10,150 nt of DNA from Dehalococcoidia bacterium (GTDB taxonomy: Bacteria > Chloroflexota > Dehalococcoidia > Dehalococcoidales > JAUVZE01). Below the pieces are notes generated by a model. The model searched no databases and had not been told where the DNA came from. It saw nothing but the letters and a program-made list of their open reading frames with translations. Shown in pieces: positions 1 through 5,191 of the stretch. Each line of letters opens with the position of its first letter. The stretch's first letter is position 1. The position numbers were made by a program, and so were the translations under genes. The stretch lies in contig JAUVZE010000028.1 in assembly GCA_030602665.1 (NCBI GenBank), forward strand, positions 1 through 10,150. The letters run 5' to 3'.

Positions 1-19
1 CACATCCCCACGAGATAAC

Positions 20-58
20 ACCTCTCCCTTGAAGGAGAGAGGACTAAGGGGTGAGGTT
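20..58. repeat. Degenerate palindromic intergenic repeat
   Basis: A C/T-rich arm at 21-26 (CCTCTC) pairs with GAGAGG at 37-42. The stem can continue past one bulged A (C27-G35, C28-G34, T29-A33). It is followed by a G-rich tail AAGGGGTGAGGTT at 46-58. Its reverse complement (AACCTCACCCCTTA, then a CCTCTC/GAGAGG palindrome) resembles a dispersed palindromic repeat I recall from intergenic regions of many bacteria. That recollection was not checked by search. No gene overlaps it. It could also be the terminator stem of a gene to the left, but it has no T-tract. Confidence 0.4.
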
Positions 59-85
59 AATAAACAATCCAAAATACCAACTAGC

Positions 86-114
86 TTGACACAATATATT
101 GCCCCTGATAGACT
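86..114 (+). promoter_or_regulatory. Sigma70-type promoter for tRNA-Asp (and probably alr)
   Basis: TTGACA at 86-91 is a perfect -35 box. After 17 bp comes TAGACT at 109-114 (4/6 to TATAAT), preceded by TG at 106-107 as in an extended -10. Transcription would begin near 121, about 48 nt before the tRNA. No clear terminator lies between the tRNA and alr, so alr may be co-transcribed (inference). Confidence 0.65.
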
Positions 115-168
115 TTAGCCGAGTAAGGGACTTAATTACTAACTATTAAAAGTTTACTGAGCCAGAAT

Positions 169-242
169 GGCCCCGTGGTGTAGTGGACTAACATGCCACC
201 CTGTCACGGTGGAGATCGGGGGTTCGAATCCCCCCGGGGTCG
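169..242 (+). tRNA. tRNA-Asp (anticodon GUC)
   Basis: A full cloverleaf can be drawn. The acceptor stem is 169-175 with 235-241 (one G-U pair), the D stem 178-181 with 191-194, the anticodon stem CCACC 196-200 with GGTGG 208-212, and the T stem GGGGG 218-222 with CCCCC 230-234 around loop TTCGAAT. The anticodon loop CTGTCAC places GTC at 203-205, which reads Asp codons. The discriminator base is G242, usual for tRNA-Asp. The next bases are GAT, so CCA is not encoded and must be added after transcription. Confidence 0.97.
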
Positions 243-333
243 GATGTGCAATACGCCCCGTGACAGTTCCTCATACTGAAGGTCAAAGAAGGGCTTAAGA
301 GTTCTAATTATCATCTATGTAAAGGCATTAAAT

Positions 334-1458
334 ATGGGGCAAACAAGACACAATGTCGAAAGGGCTACAAGGGCGATTATCAATCTTGGAGCGATATCCC
401 ATAACGTTGCCGCAATCCGGAAGAGAATCGGCAACAAAAGGGGCCTAATGGCGGTGGTCAAGGCCGATGGCTACGGCCATGGTGGTGTGGAGGTTAGCCG
501 GGTGGCCCTCAGAAGTGGGGCAGACTCTCTCGCAGTTGCCCTTCCCGAGGAGGGTCAATTGTTGAGGGAAGCAGGGATTGAGGCTTCCATCTTGGTTCTG
601 GGGTTGATTCAACCGGAGGAAGCTTATAAAGTGGTGAATTTCCGGCTGTCCCAGACCGTCACGTCTATTGAACTCTTGCAGGCTTTGGAGCAGGAAGGCC
701 ACAAGGCTTCTATCAAGGTCAACGTGCATGTAAAGGTGGACACAGGTATGGGACGGATTGGAGTGAAGCCTGAAGACACAGTTTCCTTCATACGCAAGGT
801 CAAGCGCTTCAAGAATTTAAATCTTGAAGGATTGTTTAGTCACTTTCCTTCTGCAGACGAGAAAGATAAAACTTTTTCGAAGCGACAGCTTGAACTTTTT
901 AACCAGGTTATTCGTGAGCTTCAGCTTGCCGGTATTGAGCTACCCAAAAAGCACATGGCAAATAGCGCGGCAGTCTTGGACCTCCCCGAATCCTATTACG
1001 ATATGGTGAGACCCGGCATCATGGTCTACGGTCTTTATCCCTCCGAAGAGGTCACTCGCAGTATTGAGTTGAAACCTGCCATGACCTTGAAAACCAGAGT
1101 CTCGGCGGTCAAGGTGGTTCCCCCCGGAACTCCTATCGGTTATGGGAGAACCTTTATCACCAAGAAAAAAACTGTGGTGGCAACCCTTCCTGTGGGATAT
1201 GCTGATGGTTATAGGCGGCTGTTGTCCAATCGTGGAGTGGTCTTGGTCAAACGATGTCGAGTTCCACTCATCGGTCGCGTCTGCATGGATACATGCATGG
1301 TTGATGTCTCCGATATAGAAGATGTTCAACCAGGGGACGAAGTGATTTTGTTCGGTGAAGAAATCCCTGTTGACGAGGTTGCCACCAACATTGGTACTAT
1401 CGTAAACGAGGTGGTTTGTGCTGTGGGGAAAAGGGTACCCCGAATCTATGTCCAATAA
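334..1458 (+). CDS. alr: Alanine racemase
   Basis: PLP-dependent racemase that interconverts L- and D-alanine in the cytoplasm and supplies D-Ala for peptidoglycan. At 374 residues it has the family's usual length. The PLP lysine is K43 in the motif VVKADGYGHG, on an N-terminal TIM-type barrel. VDTGMGRIG (135-143) and MVRPGIMVYGLYP (224-236) are typical barrel motifs. The second catalytic residue is Y270 in IGYGRTF, in the C-terminal beta domain, and VCMDTCMVDV (317-326) forms the substrate-side loop. The ATG at 334 is supported by AAAGG at 321-325, 8 nt upstream. The gene lies 91 nt after tRNA-Asp with no obvious own promoter, so read-through from 86-114 is plausible. It converges on the HAD phosphatase gene across 76 bp. 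A catabolic or broad-specificity racemase is possible, but the biosynthetic role is the default. Confidence 0.96.
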   Translation: MGQTRHNVERATRAIINLGAISHNVAAIRKRIGNKRGLMAVVKADGYGHGGVEVSRVALRSGADSLAVALPEEGQLLREAGIEASILVLGLIQPEEAYKVVNFRLSQTVTSIELLQALEQEGHKASIKVNVHVKVDTGMGRIGVKPEDTVSFIRKVKRFKNLNLEGLFSHFPSADEKDKTFSKRQLELFNQVIRELQLAGIELPKKHMANSAAVLDLPESYYDMVRPGIMVYGLYPSEEVTRSIELKPAMTLKTRVSAVKVVPPGTPIGYGRTFITKKKTVVATLPVGYADGYRRLLSNRGVVLVKRCRVPLIGRVCMDTCMVDVSDIEDVQPGDEVILFGEEIPVDEVATNIGTIVNEVVCAVGKRVPRIYVQ

Positions 1459-1534
1459 GCAGAAAAGAAGTCGCGACGATGGTGAGGTTTTGATCATTTA
1501 AAGACCGGAAATACCGATTTTTCTCAATTTCGTA

Positions 1535-2191
1535 TTACCAAACTGCAAGCGCCCTAACTATATCATTAAAGTCGGCGAAGGCATTACAATTGAGGTTCGC
1601 CTTCTTACAATAGCCAAGCAGTTCACCCGTGGCGAAAATGTGGTGGCACCGCTTTGCCGCCGGAAAATCAGAAGGGCCGTTCCCCACATATACTACCTGA
1701 TAGCCTCTCCTCAAGAACGAACTCACATATGCTTCCTTAAAGCCATCCGGTAAGTGCCTACCATCCGGTCCGACGTATTGGACTTGCATACCTTCAGGAA
1801 GGAACCGGGTTTGTGCCGCAAACACCGGGATGTCTTCCATCCCGATATCGCTCAGGATTGCCTTTATGTAGAAATCCAGGCCATTGCTTACAATGACGAG
1901 GCGGAAGCCCTTTCGGCGACAGTAGACCACCAGTTCGTGAAACCCGGCCCGTACCTTTACCTGACCCTCTATAGCCTCCAGGAGGGTTTGCCTATCGGCT
2001 TTAACCATGGCGAAGGCTTTAGTATTGAAGCACCCGACAGATATCTTACCCTCTTTGTACTCGCTTAATAGTTGCCTCCAGTCCCCATCGGCAAAGGTAT
2101 CCAGCAGGGTAAAACTTACATCTTTCTCGGTGATTGTGCCGTCGAAATCACACTGAATCAGTGTTTTTCTGGCTCTGGTTGAGTGCATCAT
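1535..2191 (-). CDS. MtnX-like HAD-family phosphatase
   Basis: A 218-residue cytoplasmic HAD hydrolase. Motif I is CDFDGTI with nucleophile D15 and acid/base D17. Motif II is VSNG with S102. The motif III lysine is probably K152 in GFKEAYV, and motif IV is YVGNGPSDFPAA with D175. The layout and length match the MtnX/phosphoserine-phosphatase-like group (HAD-IB), which includes the methionine-salvage enzyme acting on 2-hydroxy-3-keto-5-methylthiopentenyl-1-phosphate. No other methionine-salvage gene is in the window, so the substrate is open. Motif IV has Asn171 where most relatives have Asp, while the second Asp (D175) is kept. Two ATG codons stand in tandem at the start (2191 and 2188). The upstream GGGGAATAAGG is a weak ribosome site that does not decide between them. 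No clear promoter was seen. It converges with alr. Confidence 0.8.
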   Translation of the reverse strand: MMHSTRARKTLIQCDFDGTITEKDVSFTLLDTFADGDWRQLLSEYKEGKISVGCFNTKAFAMVKADRQTLLEAIEGQVKVRAGFHELVVYCRRKGFRLVIVSNGLDFYIKAILSDIGMEDIPVFAAQTRFLPEGMQVQYVGPDGRHLPDGFKEAYVSSFLRRGYQVVYVGNGPSDFPAAKRCHHIFATGELLGYCKKANLNCNAFADFNDIVRALAVW

Positions 2192-2607
2192 AAGCCTTAT
2201 TCCCCTGGTTACCGATTTATCATCGCGTCTTACGGCGTCTGAGTAAAGACTATTATTAACATATTACCATAATTCTACACATAAGCTGGCACCTTTGCCT
2301 GAAGATAAACAGAAAGCAATAGATAAGGTTGTGGAAGAAGCTAGGGTATATTACCAGGAAAAAAGGGTATGCTATCGGGATTGGGTAGTACCAAACGGAG
2401 AGGAAAGCGATGAGTCGGCAGAGATTATTTAAGTGGAATAATATGTCAATAGCGGTGGTGCTCCCGAAATCTACAGGTCTACGTGAACTCCTTCTTTGAT
2501 AGTGCTATGAATATAATTGCTGGTATCCCCAGAAATCGTGAAAAAAGGACTGCCGAGATGGAGCCAGCAAGTGCTAGCCCCATCCGTTTAGAAGCAGGCG
2601 AGCGAGC
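2192..2607. other. 416-bp intergenic region with only short ORF remnants
   Basis: This stretch lies upstream of the minus-strand phosphatase gene and downstream of the minus-strand DUF4389-like gene. On the plus strand it holds one short open stretch with protein-like composition (listed separately). A second, 2453-2611, is open without ATG until 2507 and is unrecognised. An imperfect palindrome GCCAGCA/TGCTAGC lies near 2565-2580. I see no convincing promoter, terminator or RNA gene. The region may be decayed coding sequence. Confidence 0.4.
2247..2432 (+). pseudogene. Possible 3' remnant of a lost gene
   Basis: The frame is open from just after a stop at 2244-2246 to the TAA at 2430-2432, with no ATG. 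From a TTG at 2295 it reads 45 residues, beginning LPEDKQKAIDKVVEEARVYY and ending ESDESAEII. The charged, helix-like composition looks more like a protein C-terminus than random reading. No ribosome site precedes it and I do not recognise the family. It could be a chance ORF. Confidence 0.2.
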
Positions 2608-3240
2608 TTAGTTGCCAAGTCTGAAAGGTGGATAGCGGTCGGTGGTTAATAAGAAAGCGTACACGGCTACCCTTAAAGACCAGCGGAATACACCCACCAC
2701 GAAGTCAAACAAGGACCTCGGGTAACGGCCGGTAAACAGGATGGCAAACCAGGCAATCACTATGCACACTAGGGCAGCGATACCGAGGAACCAGAGAACA
2801 ATGTAGTGGGGAATCGCCAAGAACCATTTTACCAGTGGCAGCCAGCGATTAAGGCCTTCTTTGGCATCCGGGTATGGTATCTCAATGTGAACTGCCTGGT
2901 CTTCGTCAGTTGAGGGATATTCATCTCTCAATAGCACAAAATAAGCCGAAACACGGATGCTAAACTTGGTTAGGGCTACGTTCCAGTCAAACCACCACTT
3001 AGGATACTTTTGCCGGAAGAGCAGCATTAAGACGATGGGTAGAACCACCAGTCCACCGGCAGCATATTGATAGCTCCAACCATCCGCTCCACCCCACTGG
3101 GATGAGCTGCTAAGTAGACTTAGGATAATAGCGATTGGAATTACGGTAAATAGCCGGAAAAAAGTAGTTAGTCTGCTTAACTTTCTATCCGGATAATCGA
3201 TGGACAGGCTCAGTGGGTACGCTGTTGAAATTGCTGACAT
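2608..3240 (-). CDS. DUF4389-like multi-span membrane protein
   Basis: A 210-residue integral membrane protein of unknown function that I place in the DUF4389 group from its pattern of paired hydrophobic segments and RYP/KYP motifs. Hydrophobic stretches lie at about 23-45, 58-76, 86-104, 136-170 and 178-199. The protein is an internal duplication. Residues 74-109 (LFRQKYP, FDWNVAL, RVSAYFVLL, EYP) match 168-204 (LFTGRYP, FDFVVGV, RVAVYAFLL, RYP), and the segment before each repeat has the same shape (FFRLFTVIPI against VKWFLAIPHY). The start is secured by GAGGAGGT on the minus strand at 3246-3253, about 5 nt before the ATG. It has its own strong promoter (3278-3306) and is divergent from the receiver-domain gene. 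No signal peptide or enzyme motif was seen. Confidence 0.8.
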   Translation of the reverse strand: MSAISTAYPLSLSIDYPDRKLSRLTTFFRLFTVIPIAIILSLLSSSSQWGGADGWSYQYAAGGLVVLPIVLMLLFRQKYPKWWFDWNVALTKFSIRVSAYFVLLRDEYPSTDEDQAVHIEIPYPDAKEGLNRWLPLVKWFLAIPHYIVLWFLGIAALVCIVIAWFAILFTGRYPRSLFDFVVGVFRWSLRVAVYAFLLTTDRYPPFRLGN

Positions 3241-3277
3241 GGTGACACCTCCTCAAGCATTTTCACTGTTGGCACTG

Positions 3278-3306
3278 ATAATATACGTGTAATCTCTGGC
3301 TGTCAA
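3278..3306 (-). promoter_or_regulatory. Sigma70-type promoter for the DUF4389-like gene
   Basis: On the minus strand TTGACA (complement of 3301-3306) is followed after exactly 17 bp by TATTAT (complement of 3278-3283; 5/6 to consensus). Transcription would start near 3271, leaving a leader of about 30 nt that contains the GAGGAGGT ribosome site. Confidence 0.75.
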
Positions 3307-3356
3307 GCCTGCCCAGAAAACCTGTGTACGGCGGTTCCACATCAGGGTAATTAATA

Positions 3357-3385
3357 TTGACTGACTTGGGGAGAAAGGGTATAGT
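3357..3385 (+). promoter_or_regulatory. Sigma70-type promoter for the response-regulator gene
   Basis: TTGACT at 3357-3362 (5/6) and TATAGT at 3380-3385 (5/6) are separated by 17 bp. Transcription would start near 3392, giving a leader of about 44 nt before the ATG at 3436. The -35 boxes of this promoter and of the divergent one at 3301-3306 are about 50 bp apart, so a single bound regulator could affect both (inference). Confidence 0.7.
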
Positions 3386-3435
3386 TACTCAAGAAGAAGC
3401 CATGATGAAAATAGGAAGAATTAGGGCAGGGCTAA

Positions 3436-3807
3436 ATGGACAAGAAGAAAATACTTATAGCCGATGACGAACAATCTATCAGGTTGTTGGTAAGAAGGCT
3501 TCTGAGCCAGAACTATATTGTTCTCGAGGCAAGTGATGGGGAAGAGGCAATAGATATTGCTCGCAGAGAGAAACCAGACCTTATCCTGATGGATATTATG
3601 ATGCCCAAGGTGGACGGCTATACCGCTTGCTATCAAATCAAAAAGGACCAGGCTACCAAGGCAATACCTGTGGTCATGCTTACTGGCGTAGGCCATGAAC
3701 TCAACAAGAAGCTTAGCTTTGAGGTAGGTGCCAAGGGGTATATAACCAAGCCGTTTAGCTTACAGGACCTGCTGGACGTGATTCGTCCACTCCTACCCGC
3801 TTCTTGA
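3436..3807 (+). CDS. Stand-alone receiver-domain response regulator (CheY-like)
   Basis: A 123-residue cytoplasmic protein made only of a receiver (REC) domain. The acidic pocket is D10-D11 in IADDE, the phospho-acceptor is D53 in LILMDIMMP, the switch Thr is T83 in VVMLTG, and the conserved lysine is K105 in ITKPF. No DNA-binding or enzymatic output domain follows; the protein ends shortly after the last helix. It probably acts as a phosphorelay intermediate or by protein contact. No histidine kinase is encoded nearby, so it is an orphan and its partner cannot be named. The ribosome site is weak (CAGGGCT just before the ATG). It has its own promoter at 3357-3385 and is divergent from the DUF4389-like gene. 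Confidence 0.93.
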   Translation: MDKKKILIADDEQSIRLLVRRLLSQNYIVLEASDGEEAIDIARREKPDLILMDIMMPKVDGYTACYQIKKDQATKAIPVVMLTGVGHELNKKLSFEVGAKGYITKPFSLQDLLDVIRPLLPAS

Positions 3808-3832
3808 GGCCGATGTTATCAACTAGTGACTT

Positions 3833-3864
3833 ACCTTCTCATTGCGTTAGTTGAAGGAGAAGGT
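3833..3864. other. Imperfect hairpin after the response-regulator gene
   Basis: ACCTTCTC at 3833-3840 pairs fully with GAGAAGGT at 3857-3864 (8 bp) around a 16-nt loop. It sits 25 bp after the response-regulator stop, where a terminator would be expected, but no T-run follows and the loop is large. Its right half (TTGAAGGAGA at 3851-3860) is identical to 10 bases of the repeat at 29-38. It may be a decayed copy of that element or a weak terminator. Confidence 0.35.
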
Positions 3865-3877
3865 GCTTGATAAGTGG

Positions 3878-3908
3878 TTTACAATGATACTGCCTAACGG
3901 GTTAGAAT
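3878..3908 (+). promoter_or_regulatory. Candidate promoter for the gene starting at 3928
   Basis: TTTACA at 3878-3883 (5/6) and TAGAAT at 3903-3908 (5/6) are 19 bp apart, slightly long. Transcription would begin near 3915, just before the AAGGAGG ribosome site at 3916-3922. That fits a start at 3928 and not at 3907. The spacing makes this uncertain. Confidence 0.35.
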
Positions 3909-3915
3909 GACGGAT

Positions 3916-3922
3916 AAGGAGG
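3916..3922 (+). promoter_or_regulatory. Ribosome binding site that sets the start at 3928
   Basis: AAGGAGG is a near-perfect Shine-Dalgarno sequence, 5 nt before the ATG at 3928. It lies inside the coding frame that would start at the upstream ATG at 3907, so the upstream ATG is probably not used. Confidence 0.75.
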
Positions 3923-3927
3923 GAGAG

Positions 3928-4815
3928 ATGTTTTATAACCAACCGGGCTGGAATCAAGAAGTGAGTGAAGCCCCTATTAGGGCGCTGGTCAGCCTTACTC
4001 CGGCGGAGTCCAAGCGGCTTATCGCCAAGGGGATAGCCGTCCTGCCCGAGGTGAGACGAGCCCTTGAACAGGGGATAGTGATTATCGCCCGGGGCACCAC
4101 CAACGCCTTCGTCGTCGAGGAGATGACTGGGAATAAGGTAGAGCCCAAGTGCCGTTACGCTGCCGGGATAATCGTCGACGGTGAGCTTTGTGCAACCCCG
4201 ACTGATACGAGGATGGAGCCCGTTGTGCTTCGCCACGGTAAGCTAGATAGCACTCCCGCCGCCGATGCTCTCCAGGAGTTCAGGGAAGGGGATGTGTCCA
4301 TTAAGGGAGCCAGTGCTGTAGACCCGGAGGGGAATGTCGGGGTGTTGGCAGCTGGGGAACGTGGAGGCACAATAGGGGAAGTCCTACCCGTAGTCCTGCC
4401 CCGGGGCAGCCACCTAGTTGTGCCTGTGGGACTGGAGAAGCTCATCCCCTCAGTGGCACAGGCTGCCCGAGCTACTGGCATCTTCCGTTTCAAATACAGC
4501 ACAGGGTTACCGGTGGGACTGGTGCCCATACCCAATGCCTTGGTGGTCACCGAAGTCCAGGCGTTTCAGGTGCTTACCGGAGTGAAGGTGGTACCGGTTG
4601 CTGCCGGAGGCATTGCTGGCTCTGAAGGCACGGTGGTGCTCTCACTGGAAGGGGAAGCAGCCCAGATAGAGCAAGCCCTCTCCTTGGTTAAGTCCATCAA
4701 GGGGGAGCCACCGGTGAGCCGACCGGCTGCCCGAGCTAACGCTGCGGCGGCGGACTTTAACTACGACGCAATGGCGCAGTGGCAGGCATGGAAGGGTGGT
4801 CCCAAAAGTTCATGA
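3928..4815 (+). CDS. Conserved-looking protein of unknown function
   Basis: I do not recognise this family. From the ATG at 3928 the protein has 295 residues (beginning MFYNQPGWNQEV). The frame is also open from an ATG at 3907, but the AAGGAGG at 3916-3922 points to 3928. It appears soluble and cytoplasmic, with no signal peptide or long membrane segment. Visible blocks are GIVIIARGTTNAFVVEEM, a Gly-rich middle (GVLAAGERGGTIGEVLPVVL), a stretch VPVGLEKLIPSV, and VVPVAAGGIAGSEGTVVLSL. The repeated beta-strand/Gly pattern suggests an alpha/beta fold. The last 30 residues are an Ala-rich linker (AARANAAAADF) and a short tail with two Trp. No catalytic motif can be named. It is probably transcribed alone, since the aro promoter lies 56 bp after its stop. 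Codon use is more GC-rich than in its neighbours. Confidence 0.8.
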   Translation: MFYNQPGWNQEVSEAPIRALVSLTPAESKRLIAKGIAVLPEVRRALEQGIVIIARGTTNAFVVEEMTGNKVEPKCRYAAGIIVDGELCATPTDTRMEPVVLRHGKLDSTPAADALQEFREGDVSIKGASAVDPEGNVGVLAAGERGGTIGEVLPVVLPRGSHLVVPVGLEKLIPSVAQAARATGIFRFKYSTGLPVGLVPIPNALVVTEVQAFQVLTGVKVVPVAAGGIAGSEGTVVLSLEGEAAQIEQALSLVKSIKGEPPVSRPAARANAAAADFNYDAMAQWQAWKGGPKSS

Positions 4816-4870
4816 TATTAAGCATTAGGCGTTGGCTAATACTACCTCTTTCTCCAATGAGGTAACTACA

Positions 4871-4899
4871 TTGACAGACCGTATTATTTGTGGTAAGAT
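4871..4899 (+). promoter_or_regulatory. Sigma70-type promoter of the aro operon
   Basis: TTGACA at 4871-4876 is a perfect -35 box. After 17 bp comes TAAGAT at 4894-4899, preceded by TG at 4891-4892 (extended -10). Transcription would start near 4906, placing the leader-peptide ATG about 22 nt into the transcript, a spacing typical of attenuator leaders. Confidence 0.75.
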
Positions 4900-4927
4900 T
4901 AAATCTAAAATAAGCCGGGTGTAACAG

Positions 4928-5032
4928 ATGGCAGTTTATCTTGTCCCTCAAGCAATATATTATGTATATTATATGTTTACTGGGCGCAGCGCGCTTGGGG
5001 GGCTTGGCTATGGAAATGTAATCAAATCATAA
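4928..5032 (+). CDS. Tyrosine-rich leader peptide of the aro attenuator
   Basis: A 34-codon ORF (ATG 4928, TAA 5030-5032) lying between the aro promoter and the intrinsic terminator. The peptide begins MAVYLVPQAIYYVYYMF and contains six Tyr: codons 4, 11, 12, 14, 15 and 28, all TAT. Four of them, plus a Phe codon, fall within codons 11-17 (4958-4978). This is the arrangement known from amino-acid attenuators, where scarcity of the charged tRNA stalls the ribosome at control codons. GGTG at 4918-4921, 6 nt before the ATG, is a modest ribosome site. The downstream operon makes the common precursor of Tyr, Phe and Trp, so Tyr sensing fits. The ORF ends past RNA segment 2, unlike the classical trp leader, where the stop lies earlier. 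I saw no sign of a longer gene in this frame. Its function is inferred from composition, position and RNA pairing only. Confidence 0.75.
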   Translation: MAVYLVPQAIYYVYYMFTGRSALGGLGYGNVIKS

Positions 5033-5075
5033 AGTAACAAGTCTAAAGCAAAAATCTGAAGAGCCCTCCCAAGCG
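4943..5075 (+). promoter_or_regulatory. Tyrosine-responsive attenuator: alternative RNA pairings
   Basis: Segment 1 is GTCCCTCAAGC at 4943-4953, segment 2 CGCTTGGGGGGC at 4992-5003, and segment 3 GAGCCCTCCCAAGCG at 5061-5075. The 1:2 pairing is 11 bp (4943-4953 with 4993-5003, two G-U). The 2:3 pairing is 11 continuous bp (4992-5002 with 5065-5075, one G-U), then a bulged C5064 and 2-3 more pairs. Pairing 2:3 uses up the left arm of the terminator, so terminator and antiterminator exclude each other. The Tyr codons at 4958-4972 begin 5 nt after segment 1. A ribosome stalled there would cover segment 1 and free segment 2, favouring read-through into aroF. With ample Tyr-tRNA, 1:2 re-forms behind the ribosome and 3:4 terminates. 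Pairings were worked out by hand; no free energies were computed. Confidence 0.7.
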
Positions 5076-5094
5076 GGAGGGCTCTCTTGTTTTT
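5061..5094 (+). terminator. Intrinsic terminator in the aro leader
   Basis: GAGCCCTCCC (5061-5070) and GGGAGGGCTC (5075-5084) form a perfect 10-bp, GC-rich stem with loop AAGC, followed by TCTTGTTTTT at 5085-5094. It lies downstream of the aro promoter and leader peptide and 97 bp before aroF, so it probably acts as the conditional terminator of the attenuator and not as the end of the 3928-4815 gene. The 97 bp between it and aroF (5095-5191) contain no further gene or convincing second promoter. Confidence 0.9.
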
Positions 5095-5191
5095 GAGTAG
5101 CTAGAGGGGTTACACTGTAAGAGATATGGCAATGAAAAAAAGAGGAGTGTAGTTTCTCGTAAGAGTGTTAAAATATTTAGGGGGATGAGAA

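Noticed and set aside
940..1497. Long minus-strand ORF inside alr
   Set aside because: It lies antisense to a clear alanine racemase and shows no recognisable domain; typical shadow frame.
1459..1534. Terminator between alr and the phosphatase gene
   Set aside because: CGG/CCG with a short T-run (near 1505-1522) gives only a 3-bp stem; too weak to call.
4822..4864. Terminator after the 3928-4815 gene
   Set aside because: Two small hairpins (ATTAG/CTAAT and TACCTC/GAGGTA) have 5-6 bp stems and no T-tract; support is insufficient.
5126..5152. Short ORF MAMKKRGV between terminator and aroF
   Set aside because: Eight codons with no clear ribosome site and no pairing role that I could find.
4906..5191. 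T-box riboswitch as the explanation of the aro leader
   Set aside because: I found no T-box bulge sequence (AGGGUGG-type) or long specifier stem before the terminator. The Tyr-rich ORF and three-segment pairing explain the leader better.
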